Shown here one piece after another: positions 1 to 12,800 of a stretch of DNA of 64,000 nt. Both the position numbers and the translations under genes were made by a program. Source of the stretch: Xiphias gladius (lineage: Eukaryota; Chordata; Actinopteri; Istiophoriformes; Xiphiidae); assembly GCF_016859285.1 (NCBI RefSeq), contig NC_053422.1:13566501-13630500 (forward strand), written 5' to 3'. Positions within the stretch are counted from its first letter, which is position 1, and every line of letters begins with the position of its first letter. The notes below the pieces were generated by a model. It searched no databases. It had not been told where the DNA came from and saw only the letters and a list, made by a program, of their open reading frames with translations.

Positions 1-3000
1 TGTTAACCTCCTCCACAGGCGGGTACAGCGGGTAGTAACTTAATGTTAACACAGAAACACAGGAGTCATTAACGCTGGGCATCCTCGAAAAACAGAAAGA
101 ACAAATGAACTCTTTTAGGAATCCCACCTCCTCTGGGTCAGCATGTGTTTCAGTATGCGTGAAAATCGGTCCGATCCAGTGCCACTGCAACATAAACCGA
201 TGTCATTTTTAAACAGAAAACTGTATAGTGACGGCAGTTGTTTATATATTTAGCGCTGCATTGAAACTGTAGCTTCTCTTATTTGGGTAAATTCCACTAG
301 AAAGACGATGTGGCTAAGAGCAGGTTTGTTCGTGTGAATAAAGCGATACATTCTAAACTAAACTAAAAAAAGACAAACGACACATTTTCCTCCCAAATTC
401 AGTTCTAACTGGGCTCCATGGCTGGATGAAGGTGTGGGAAGACTACAAATTGCGCACACAGTCTTCCTCACCAGCTGATCTCCTCTGCGCTCATGTGGAA
501 CAGGATGTCAGTGGACGTCAAGCCGAAGGTCACACCGTCGATCAGCAGGGTGCAGGGGTCAGGGGCCAGGGTGACACACTGCATAGTATGAAGAGGCAAC
601 ATTGCATGAGACTGATCATGAAGTGTGATGCGTGCTATGACTGCTCACAAGCCTTTTGCACGTGCGCACCCGCAAGCAATTAAAAACAAGTAGTGTTTTT
701 AGTTTACATATAGAATCCCAGAATCAGGTCTTTGTGTGTCTGACCTGGGCCCGGTCCTTGCTGAGGGTTGGCAGGGTGAAGGGAGGCTGCGGGTAGATGA
801 AATGGTGGTGGACGTCTCTCTGGGAGGGCACAAACACCAGGCGACAGCCAACACTGGAATAAAAAAAAGGAACATGAAGCTTCATTAAAGTCCTTTAGGA
901 TCCTCAGGAGCATCATTAGTGGAATCAAGAGCCAGGGGAGATATGAGACGTACCTTTTGGTGCCATCCACGATGCTTTCGATACATCTTGAGAAAATGGC
1001 CTCAAACGTCTCAGTCACCTGTGCTTTCTGTTGGAGAAACAGAGAGATGGTCACATATATTCATCAAAAAAAAACAACAAACAAAACAAACTTTAATCCC
1101 AACTAAAAGCTCAAAAGAGTGATTAGGAGAGCAATGTGTATGTTGGACAAGACAATAGGAATGTATATTTCTGTGTTTAGATTTTGGATATGAAGGTTCA
1201 ATTTTTTTTTTTAGAAACGCAAACTATGCTTTCAAAGAGAAGACGGTATTGTGGGATAGGGAAACCAACTGATCATGTCCACTGTTAAACCTACCTCAAT
1301 TTGTTCATGTTTGGAATCCACAAACGGGCCCAGCTGGAGACAAGAAGGGAGAATTAGGAAACACACATGTAACAGAGTCATATGAGTATTGTTTGCCCGT
1401 AAACTACTGCCTGATTTTGGGTTTTTTTTTGAGCAACTGTGAGCATCTGGCCACACACAGAGACTGTCTGTTTAAGAAATGTGTGTGTTTTTTTTTTTTT
1501 TTTGATGTGTCAAAATCTAAACAAAAAACAAAAAAAAAACCAAAGTTACTATACCAGCAAGCAGACATCAGGACGATCCCTGACAATGACACTGATTAGG
1601 TCCAGCAGAGGGTCAAAGGTCAGGGTATCAGAAGTGGTGTACGGTCCGCAGGCCACCAGTACATTCATCGGCTCTGCAAAATTGCACGAGATGATGAGTG
1701 TGTCTTCACGGATGTGAAAGAGACAAAGTAGGAAAACTAACTTTGACAAAAGCCGACTGCAAAGCCATGCCTTCCTTTTGTGGGTGAGAGTTCTCTGCGT
1801 GAACATGGTCTTCATTTAATCGCCGGAGAACATTTTGAGCTTAAAGAAGTCAGTAACAGGATGCAGGGTATGAGCCAACATCGCTCCTTACCTTCATCCA
1901 TCTCCATTTTCATCTCAGAAGTGTAGAAAGGAAGAGGGACACCCTAAAAAACAATAAAAAAAACAAGACCATTAACAGAAGATCCAAAGACAGGCCCCAC
2001 TGGAACCACCTCATTTTGATTTTGAAACAACATTTGTTGTTGTAAATGTGTATCTTTGACTCTCTCTGTGTGTCAGCGTTCATTAACTTGTAGCTGACCT
2101 CATAGAGGTTGGAAGCCATCAGTTTTCTTCCTGTTGTGTTCATCCCCTCCATCACTACCACCTATGAAAAGAGGACACACACGGGGATGAATCTGTGCTC
2201 CAAGATGCATTAAACGCTTCCTGCACGGCAGGCGGGCAGTTATGGATTCCTATGCGGGAACGGTTCGTTTTGTGAGAGTTCTCGGTCAGACGCCGGGCCA
2301 GTCTCCAGCCGGGGTCCTTGGCATGCTCTCTTACTCTCGGTGGTTATATAACCTGCTGCACACAAACCTCAGTGCACAGGCAAAGGAGATACCACCACTC
2401 TGTGTGCGTTCATCATTTCATTACAGTGTGTGTGTGCACTCTAGTCTAGTGACGCCCACTGGTAGAATATATGACAGAAAGCATATAATAGTGGCATAGA
2501 GCTGCGGAGCTGGGTGCATTTCTTAGTGGAGTATTAGAGCAGAGACATGGGATTCAATAATATTTCTTAATACAGCTAAAAAGACTTTCACAGCTGACCC
2601 ATTTGCATCTCGATCTGTCAAACCAACAAGTGTCCTTCTGCCTACCTGACCAGGAAACAGGGAGTACTGTTTGAGCTCTGACACATCAACAGGTACTTGC
2701 TGACCACCTTGCTCCGGTCCCGCCTCCAACAGAACCGACTGTGCGTTCAGTTTGCCGTTACTGTCGCAGCACACCTGTCCCAACACTGTTATGCTGTCCT
2801 ACAGGTGGAGAGATAGAAAACACAGCAAGCAGAGCAGTCAGGTAATCAATATACAAAAGATATTACTGAGCTGTGTCCATTTTAGTCAGCAAAAATAACA
2901 AATGTGGATTACACGATAAAAGCCTGGCTGCTACAAATAATACGCAGTCGAGGCAAATTTGATTCCCGTACTGAGACATTTCTACAACAGTTTTATTATG

Positions 3001-5626
3001 TATGGGAATATTCACATTCATGACTTAGCTAATTTGCCTGAATCCAATGTCAAATGAATCAATAGCTCATTCCAATGTTGGATGTCATATCAACACATAA
3101 CGCATCTATTCAAAGCCTTTGGAAACCGTAGGTTTAAGCTTTCAGAATTTTACAGGTTTTCCACAACAGTAACACCTCTGTACCTGCGCGGGCAGAGAAA
3201 CAGGAGAGAACTCTTCGAGGCTAAAGTGAGACCTGAGGCCTTCTCCAAGCTCCTCTATCTTCTCTGACAACACTGGGGAAGAGAGAGATGCAAAAATCTG
3301 TATTACAGGCTCCAGTCATTTCTGCTGCCTTCATCTATCGGATCAGGATTTTTTAGTTACAATTAACGTCAATATGTCTGAGACTGACAACCCCCGAATA
3401 AGTCTGTACGGCTACATACCGTTTCGAACATCTCGCATCCTCTGGAACATGTACTTGTAGCTGCAGCGGAGGGAGCCTTCGGGACCTTCCAGCAGCTCCA
3501 GCTGGACGCCGGCACCCCGAGCCTTCCTGCCCACCCAGCGGGTGCCCTGCACAGCCCTAAATGTAACCACCACCTCCCCTTTCCCTCCTCGCTGGCTGTA
3601 CTTCTGTGAGGGAGTTGCGCTGCAGAGAGAGATGGAAGGAAGGGCAGAGACTGGTCATCGTGCAACAAATGTCCATTGTATCAAGTGATTCAGTCTAATG
3701 GTTAAAATATTTTAGTTTTCTCTCTGTGTCATGGCTCCAAGATTATACTCTCAAAACAAATTATGAAATAAGCCTGAACATTCATTTGAACAAAAAGGGT
3801 CCCATTAACTACTACTTTAAGCTACTTTTTTGGCCTCTTATGACTAATATACAAGTCGTGCTTATTTAATTTTTGAGGATCTGTTTTGAAAAGTGATTTA
3901 TATAAAGTTTACTATAAATGTGAAATAAAGAACAAAATAATATTAATGATGATAATAATGATATCAAAGCCAGGAGGCACAACGTGTCTGTGGGGATTTA
4001 GCTGTTTTCCAACAGCTCACTCACTGACTGTTGGTCCGCACTGCTCAATACCTGGGAGAGAAGCTGCTAGGAGACAGCAGCAGACCCGGGCTGGCCAGCA
4101 GAGCTGCACTCCTCTTTGAATGAGGGTGTTCAGGAGTGGTCAGTGCTCGCTTCTGAGAACCCTGCACAAGACGTAAACAAACAGGGGCCAGAGCAGAGCA
4201 CACAAAGTCAGCGAGATCTTTTAAAATTCCTATGTACAGAAAACGTAGGCGGGCTCAGAGTCAGCGTATGGACAGCCAGCGAATAAATAGGATAAAAGTT
4301 CTGTTGTCAAAATATACCTTCGCAGGAGTAGAGTAGGAATCTAGTAGATTGTCTTCCTCTTCCTCAGCTTTGATTCTGAGCAAATGAGGTCAAGGTCTGT
4401 AACACGATTGGATGACGGAGACGCTCACCACAGACAACGGGTAAATTCAGAAGGATATTCAGGCGTGTTTTTGTTCTGAGAGTTTACTGTGAAGGATACA
4501 ATTCCTGCAGTGAGTGGATGTCTCTGGTTCTGCTATGAGTTTCTTCCTTTCTGAAGCCTTGTTTGGATTTATTCCTCTTGCTCAACACCTGCAAAGACAG
4601 ACAGACTCACACCGTAAATACAGACAGGGTCCTAACTCATGGTGAGGGCAGTGAATGAACCGGCAGTGGAGAGAAGAGTTCCAACCATTCCACACCCACA
4701 CAAAAAGGTTTGGGTCAGGAAAAAAAAAAAAAAAAAAAAAAAAAAAATGTGGTTACTTGGCAAATATAAACAGTCAGCCTGTCACCTCGTGTTCAAATTG
4801 CTCCAGGGTTTCCATGGTGAGTTTTAAGCCATTTTTTGTGGTGCTGTAGGCCACCCACTCCAGCACCATCTCGGGGGCCTGTATCCTGGCACAAATACAC
4901 TGCTCCACCACTGAGGGGCAGAAGAGAGACATGGGGGGGGAGAGGAAGGGGAGCAGGTCAAGGGAAAGGAAGCTGCAAATACACCTGAGGCACCACGAAT
5001 ACGACATTACAACGCCGACTGAAAAATATTACTGCAAATCGGAGGATGAGAATTACCGCTGAGCTGAGTGAGGTTTTATTTTTTTTTTCTCCCTGACGTC
5101 TGCCTTTCCAGTCTGATATAAGCCCATTTACATTGAGAATATGAACGACGAGCAGACGCTGCGGGACGTGTGGCACATGACGATGTTTTTTTTTTTTTTT
5201 TACAATTAATACACACGACTGTGCCAAGGTTTTAAGCACTTCGGGTGTTTAGATTCTCATCCATCACTTAACACCATCAGGGAGGCGTCTGCCCGGTCCC
5301 GAGTTCATTCTGCAGCACGAGACCACGAGCACAAAGATACAGCCAGAGTCATAAATAACATAAACAGACTGTAATTTTCGATAGATTACAACTCGACAGC
5401 AGATGAGACTAAACATCACAACGAACTACAAAAAAAAAAAAAGTAGCATTGCGATCACATAACGTTGCACGCCGTTGGACGGCCGTAGTACTGGCAGGAC
5501 ATGCATAACGACGTCGAAACGAGCAGGCGGCGGCTACTTACTCTTGTCGAGGACCGACTCATCTTGGCAGGGTACGTCGAACGTACCCAGCTCTGACTTG
5601 AGGCTTTCTGCGCTTACTAGCGCCAT
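1..5626 (-). CDS. pola2: DNA polymerase alpha subunit B (primase-polymerase accessory subunit), 3' end missing
   Basis: Non-catalytic B subunit of the polymerase alpha-primase complex, which makes RNA-DNA primers at nuclear replication origins and on the lagging strand. Seventeen coding exons read right to left with matching phases: 5626-5542, 4910-4786, 4588-4500, 4375-4318, 4161-4052, 3619-3420, 3272-3184, 2798-2646, 2161-2099, 1943-1892, 1673-1555, 1333-1295, 1027-954, 853-745, 578-472, 184-128, 38-1 (open). They encode about 522 aa of a family member near 600 aa; roughly the last 75-80 residues lie left of base 1. Recognisable blocks: N-terminal helical domain ending ETLEQFEHE; acidic and Ser/Pro linker (EEEEDNLLDSYSTPAK, LLLSPSSFSPS); OB fold (GQVCCDSNGKLN, YSLFPGQ, MEGMNTTGRK); and the inactivated calcineurin-like phosphoesterase domain (VACGPYTTSD, LLGPFVDSKHEQIE, FVPSQRDVHH, GVTFGLTSTDILFH, FSRILKHMLTQRSYYPLYPP). 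The ATG at 5626 opens the first exon. The intron 4376-4499 looks U12-type. Identity comes from recall of the vertebrate family and is very secure. Confidence 0.95.
4376..4499 (-). other. U12-type (minor spliceosome) GT-AG intron of pola2
   Basis: Read on the minus strand, the intron opens GTATCCTTC at 4499-4491, one base from the U12 consensus GTATCCTTT. It carries ACCTTGAC, a match to the U12 branch-point core CCTTRAC, with the branch A about 14 nt before the terminal AG. There is no long pyrimidine tract. Phase fits exactly: the upstream exon ends GAA TT and the downstream exon starts A ATC. Confidence 0.8.
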
Positions 5627-5960
5627 TGTTTTATCCTGTATATGTCCCAGATTATGTCTCGACTATGGAGGAGATCGGACGTCATAAGGTCCGGCGTAAC
5701 GTCGGCCTTGCGCTCAGCTCATAACAACGCCGACGAGCCGACTCTCTCAACGGCGCGATTGCTAAATACGAAACCGCGGCCGTTGGCGGCCGTTGGCCCC
5801 CGTTTAGTTTGGTGGGAGATGCGAGAGCTCCGAATAAATCCGATCAACGGTGGAGGCACATTTCATTTTACCGCGAAAAAGGCTCCGTCGGTGTTGGCGG
5901 GCGGATATTACTTCACATCCCAAAACAATAACAAGCGGAGGTTAGCGGTGCTACCAAAAT
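5627..5960 (-). promoter_or_regulatory. CpG-rich pola2 promoter and 5' UTR region
   Basis: The stretch directly upstream of the pola2 ATG is rich in CpG (for example around 5676-5780) compared with the AT-rich flanks, as expected of a housekeeping replication gene. A CRE/ATF-like element, TGACGTC on the minus strand, lies at about 5678-5684. No TATA box stands out. The transcription start cannot be fixed from sequence. The region also ends just left of the predicted poly(A) signal of the next minus-strand gene at 6000. Confidence 0.5.
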
Positions 5961-5999
5961 AAAAGCCTGTGCAGCCGTCTACTGGTCACTGTGAGAATG

Positions 6000-6005
6000 T
6001 TTATT
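6000..6005 (-). terminator. Candidate poly(A) signal of the top6bl-like gene
   Basis: AATAAA on the minus strand, about 845 bp past the stop codon at 6849, between that gene and the pola2 promoter. Other AT-rich sites exist, so this is one candidate only. Confidence 0.35.
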
Positions 6006-6213
6006 CAGTTTTAGCCATCTGGGATGTACGGGTTTTTTTTTTTTTTTTTTTATAAACAGTGTGGTTTTCCCAGTCTAACTACAAACAATAGCATGAACTA
6101 CAGAGCTATATAATTCAACCTTACAGTATCAGTGAGATGTACACATTACAGATGTTCATGTCATTGTTCAATATTGCTTATTTAGGGGTACATAATAGAA
6201 AGATCAGAAATAC

Positions 6214-6214
<1 letters not shown>

Positions 6215-6306
<92 letters not shown>
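6215..6306. repeat. Compound microsatellite (TA)n(GATA)n
   Basis: About 38 bp of alternating TA run directly into about 13 GATA units. It lies in the presumed 3' UTR or flank of the top6bl-like gene. Confidence 0.95.
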
Positions 6307-6307
<1 letters not shown>

Positions 6308-6848
6308 GTGATTGAATGGGTTTTAGAGTGTTAACTGAACCAAACCAGACATTTAATGACGGCATATTGTCACAGGCATTTATCACTGTTTTTTGATGTT
6401 TTGTAGACCAATCAATGAATTGCTAAAATATTCAGCAGAATAATCAATAATGAAAATATTCATTAGTTGCAGCCCCAATATAGATCTCTTCTGGAACATT
6501 TTCTATCTTATAACTGTGTAAACAACGATCACATCTGTTTTAACACACAGACTGCAATAACAACAATGTACTTTTAAAATTAAAGGTGAAATAAATAGCT
6601 ATTTCTATCACCAGCAAATGTACAACATGCACCGCTACCACGCTTTAAACTCCATGAATATTAATTCCAGTGTTAACTGCTTCCACAGGCTTCAAACAGA
6701 ACAAAACTCCTTCAAGACAAACACAAACAGTCTCAGATTTCTCTTCTGGTGGGGCCATCACTCTCATAATGTTCTTCCATCTGTGGAGGCAATGACATGG
6801 CCTTAGACTATGTTACAAAATCAGATGTCTAACAGTAACGAAGCACTG

Positions 6849-9800
6849 CTATAGGAACTGGTTGGTGTCAGTGAACATCCAAATCACCTGAGCAGGGTAG
6901 CACCTGCCCCTCGGGGTGAATTTCCATGATGTCACCCTCCTCAGAGATTCACAGAGGGAGGCCGATAGTTCATGAGTGTCACGCACCTGAAAAACACATA
7001 CATTATGACTTCTGTCACATGATCGACTCGAATATGTGTATTTACAGCGTAGCTGCTAACATACTTGTGTGGTGTCTTTCATCATGACATTTGAAAGTGA
7101 AAATAAAATTCATTTTTTTCACACCTTCATGCTGTTCAGACAGGCATTTCTGAAGTCCATGTTAGTGCTGCAGCTCACGATACTGATGGATGAGCTGAGA
7201 ATCACATTTACAGCTGAACGGAGCTTCTCTTGGTCCTTTTAATATCACACACAACAGCCAAACACACAATATTAGGGCGCCAATAAATACCTGATTTTAT
7301 TATTTATTTGATCTATAAAATGTCAAAATGTAATGCTGACTAATTTTCTGTCAATCAATTAGTCAAATAATTATTCCACCTACCACTATATAAAAATAGT
7401 AGGGTAGTTACTGTGTGTATGTCTTTCTCAGACTTGCCTTTCTTCTGCGATTTTGGGCTTTCAGTGTGTTCTGTAGCTCAGTCTGCAGGGCTGTTGTGAC
7501 TGCATGTCTGTTGTTGCTCAGAACATCCTCCAGGTTGTGCTCTATCAATGCCTCTGTAGCTGTGAGAGAATCACGGACATCCCAGTTACCTCTGTAGCTG
7601 CAACACTAACTTATTCTTGTATTCAGCTGTAGTAGAACAAATGAAGAGAAGCTATGTACGGCCCGGTGTTTTGTGATTCTACATGATGCAGTTGTCTCTC
7701 ACCCATAACATCAGAGAGCTGGGAGGTGAAGGGGTCACTGTGCTGCAGGAAGAGGAAAAGCAGGAGACTCTGCTGCACTGTGGGAAGACTTGATTCTTCC
7801 TCCCTGTTTTCTTGCTCTACTTTGTACACAGTGCCACCACCAAGCACAAGATCTGCGAGGATGTTAAAACATTTTTTTGCAAAACAGATCATGAGGAGGA
7901 GATGGAAGGAAAACATGATTATTAGTGAAAATATCTGTGATGATTTTAACAGTAAAAAACACTGTAAGTCTTCACTGGTTGAAGGCACACTGGTACAATC
8001 ACAACAAATGGAAAACACACCTTTGGGTTGGGCAGGTAGTTGTTATAATGGCTGATTTTAAAGTTCTAGTTTTAATAGTTTCATGCCAGAGTAAACCATA
8101 CTTCACTGATAAAAGTGTTTGTGAGAGAGTATCTTCTCTCTAACAGCCAGAGACTGGCTTTTTTTTCATATTGCATCTAGTGAATGACTAAGCTACTCGT
8201 AATTCATCTAGACCCGTGGTTTTGCTTGTGGTTCTGATGTAATGTGTAATCTAAAACGGAAAAAACTTATTACAAAACAGCAGTTTCTAAGAAATCACAG
8301 CCATGTTTTAGATTTATTGTAATATGACTTTACTACCCATGACTGCTGTACTATGTTGTATCCTATTGTCTGTGCCAGACAGTGATTATTTAGCAATGAT
8401 TAAGCTTAGTTTCCAAACTGAAGTGTCTCCTTACAGTAAATCAGTTTAACCCAAATCAGCTATCTCAAACATGATTGAGTAATCCGACTCCTTACTTAAC
8501 TGACTACCTGAAAGAAAATCTTGTGTTACTCCAGGACTAAATGAATGCTCAAATTGAGGAATAAAGACGGTTTTAATTCAGATATGCTGACTATTGTCTG
8601 GATACACATAGATTATTTGGATTATTTTAGTTAAGACTATTCACCTGCAAGGCATTTATTGACTTGGTGACTCACATTTAATAAATGAAACCAGTTTGCA
8701 TAAGAAAAATACATTTTGGGAAAAATATAATGCAGCCTGGTTTACTTTTTTGCCATGCTAGTGGCGCTGGTCTGTCGGTTGGCTGGTCCACCACTTTGGA
8801 CCTCTTTCCAGACCGAAATATCTCAACAACGATTAGATGAATTTCCATGAAATTGTGTCCGTTCATTCATCCTTCTCCAGAGTTTAAATAATCGTCTATC
8901 CATGTTTAGACTTATGGTTTTGGTGATCCCCATCTTTTCCTCTTTCCCCATTCACATTTGTGGTTCTGAGAGTAATATCTCATTAATGTTCCCCAGGGGA
9001 TGAATCCCAGTGACATTGGTGGTTCTGACTTTTCCTCTAGTTTAATATTTGGTTTTTAATGACATTTCTTGACAACTATTTGATGGATTGCCACAAAGTT
9101 TGGTACACACATTCATGTCCCCTGCAGGATGAATGTTTATATCCTTGGCTTTTCATTCAACACCATCAAGTCAAAATTTCGATTTGTGCAATACTTTGCT
9201 TTATGACCAAACACCTGCAAAACTCCACACATTCCCATAATCCAAAACTGTACTTTGTGTTTAGTGCTAATTAACAAATGTTTGCACGCTAACCTAAGAT
9301 GGTGAAGATGTTTAACATTATACCTGCTAAACATCAGCATGTTAGCATTGTCACTGTGGCGATGTAGTCATGCTGACGTGAGCATTTAGCTAAATGCACG
9401 TTCAACATTTACAATGTTTTATTTTAACAAAGGCCTTATTCTAACTAAGGCATGATGATGGTATAATTTAAGTTTTGGCAACCACAGCCAATTAGTTAAG
9501 GTCAGGGAAAGAAAATGGTCTAAGTCAAATATGACACATTTAACACTTATATCTAGCATAAAACAGGATGGGAACCAGAGCCTCCAGTGTCAAAGCCAAA
9601 CACATGGTAAACCTTGTCTCCACCCAAAATTCCACATAACAACATTCTGCTGAGTTTTCAGAAACAAATGTTTTCAATCAACATGCACCACTTGTCCATA
9701 TTATTTGCATATGAAAATAATTCACAGGAGACAGGTTTTTAAAATGCAGTGACAATCATTTCACTGCTGGATTCCAGACTTGCAATGTTATCACAAAAAA

Positions 9801-12800
9801 GGAAAGCTTGTAGTCCGTTCTCTTCAAGAGCTGTCACTTTAAGGTTTTTGTTACTGTGTTTTGTGTGTGTTCTTGTTTTTTACTACTTCCATTGTTTGGC
9901 CTTGTTTTGGTCCTCTGATTCAAATTATGGGCTTTTTGTGATTCATCAGGGTTTATATAAAGCAACTCCGCGCCACTCACAATTAAACACAGGTGGTTGA
10001 AATAAGTCTTATTCAACTCACACATCATAGTCAGGAAGTAAATATTCCAAATTTTAAGTTTTAAATTACTTCTGTATGCGTAAGGCAGGATTAACAGTCC
10101 CACACTTCTGACCTACTCCAAGTTCAACTCATACCCTGTCCAGGAAAACTGGCCCAAACAGTTCTTCTGGCAAAAAAAAACCTTAAATGTATCCTCATTC
10201 CCATCAGGGATTTCTGTTTACCTTTGAAGGAGGAGCAGTGAAGGCGATGCAGGCTCAGTTCTTGACGGTCCAGATGAACAGGGAGGTCCCGGAAGAAGGT
10301 CGAGGGGCCTGTAACGGGAACATTACTGTGGCTGTAGACCAACACCTAAACACATGTGGAGTCAAGGAAGACTAATCCTAATCAGATGCTCAAACCAAGT
10401 CCACTGAGTCAACGCGAAGGAGCAGTGGTTCTACTCTGAGTTCCCACCAGATGCCTGAGCTCCTCACGTTTCACCCTTTCTGTCAGTGAGGTGAGCCGTC
10501 CTGCGAAGTAAATTCATTTTGATTGTTGGTATCGTGATTCCAGTCTCTTGGTCTCATTACCCAAAGCCTATGACCCTAAATGAGGGCTGAAACGTAGATC
10601 GGGCCGTAAAAGAGCTGGGCCTAAAAGGTGAAGCTCCCTCTTCACTATGACCGTCGGTTACAATGTCCACATTACTGCCACATTATAGCACCAATCCGCC
10701 TGTTGATATCACACTCCATCTAAAGCTGCCAGCATGCTCTGCCACCCCTCAACAACTTTCTTATGTCGGACTGGAGGGGGGGGGCTGTGTCCGTTCATTT
10801 CTGTAACTTTCTTAAACTCACATTCTGACTGCTGTGTGGAGGTAAAAAGTATACAACAATCTGTGGCACTTTCAGTGTAACTGACCATGTGCAACGCTGT
10901 GAATGTCTTCCAGGAGAGACTGTCTGAAAATGTGCACAGTAATCCCCATATTTAAAACAATACAGCATCTCCCCTTTCTCTATGGCAGCAAGCTTTTCAC
11001 CGTGCCTTTGTGTTTGGCTGTTCACAACAACTACAATGTTTCCAACAAGGTTGGACAACATTTCTGACAAAGTAGTTCTTTCTAAGCATAACCCAACCCT
11101 GACCCTCACTCATGAAAAAAATTGAGATCCCATAATACTTGACTTCTCTTGGGGCAGTAACTCACTCTGAATCCAAAGGGAGCAATCCACTGTTCTCTGG
11201 CAGAGGACAAGGGCGCTGGCCCTAAGCCCTGTTGTCACACTCAGCTGCAAAAGGACCCAGTGTGCACTGGAGTCTTAGGAGGCAAGCTGAACCACAGCCA
11301 TCTGCAAAAAGCAGAGACACAATCCAGGGGCCACTATATTGGACACTGAATACAACTACGCCTAAAGATTCTGTTCCTGGCGATCACAACCAGAATTATG
11401 AGAAAATCAGTAAAGGATATTTGTATGTCAGTGAGCTGGGTTGCCAGATTGGGGTACTGCAGCACACAAGGGCTAAGGAGTGTGACAGGCTGGATGCTGA
11501 GCTCCCCGTAAAGGCCCTGATCCATGACTTGTGGTGGGATACTGAGCGGCAACCTGGCTCCAAGGACCGGGTGTCCTCCCTGACACCAGCATCCTTTCTT
11601 CACACACTCTGGAGGCCTTTGAACCCAAGGAGAGAGAATCATTTTCTGCAGACAAAAGCACGCATACAGAATGTACAGCAGTATTTCTGACATGTCGTTG
11701 TAACATGGATAAATGAGGATAAAAACAACTTGTTTTCATTACACATCTGTAATTTTCCTCCTAAAAGTAAGACAACATTGATCCACACAAACAACTATAA
11801 ATTTAATTAATATAAAAAGCATTACTGACAGTGTATTACAGGTGACATCCAAGATCAGTGGTGGGTTGGCTGCCTGTGTAACTTTACTTTTGATTTTCAC
11901 TCTGCAAGAATATGAACACAATGTTAGTACTTCATAAAAACAGAGGCTGACATTCCCATTGCTAATTTAAATTTATGACCTACCCTATACCCGTTGGGAT
12001 TAACTGGAGTAGTGAGTTCTTGTCTTTGTGGTCGTTATTATGATGGAACTCCCAAAGCCACAAATGTTGCAAGCCACTATTAAAATTTGACCTACTCTAA
12101 TTCAGTCTGTGTGTGTGAGGCTAATTTTTTCTATAATATTTTTAAATCACTTAATAAAACAAAATAGCTAAATACTGTGTAATGCTCAGTGACTGCATAA
12201 GTCACTGAATATAGCATATGTCACATATGAATTTAATATAAAGACACAATTGAATTAACCCACTCTATTTTGAGATCATTGAACATAAGACAGGCTCTCT
12301 ACAAAGCTTCAACATTTGCCTGCATTGTTGCAGTCATACCTGAATTCTTGGTGGAGGGTCTGCTTGTTGAATTTGAATTTGAGGTGGATTTTAATCTGTG
12401 AAAAAAAAAAAAAAAAACCCTTTTTGCTAACTACCTTCACATATGACTGTGGATAAGTAGACAGATCCTTTCATACCCCTGCATTAGCCAAGTTGAATAT
12501 GCGTAGGAATTCCTCTATATGAGATTGCCACTCTGGACTGAAAAGTCTTGCATCTTTCATCTGTACAGTGCAAAGAGATAAGCAGATAGAACGTGTCACT
12601 CACAGCCTCACTGTGATCATCTATCACTAATGACATTTGAAAGGAAAAATACTTATAAATATAAATTTTTGGTTCAATTTCAGTCTTATGTAGCTTCATT
12701 TATTTATATAAGGGTAATATCAGTCCAGTTATGAAGACCAGTAAAGTGATCCCACACAGATTCTGTTTCTTAGGACAATCTTAGACTAATAAGTTCCTAT

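Noticed and set aside
10448-11244. Two extra candidate exons of the top6bl-like gene (11244-11166 and 10500-10448), which can also be joined in phase
   Set aside because: They require a poor donor after the preceding exon. The U12 AT-AG reading joins 11421 directly to 10345 with far better splice signals and a smoother protein. RNA data could reverse this.
11232-11690. 152-aa plus-strand ORF
   Set aside because: Antisense shadow of the minus-strand exon 11645-11421.
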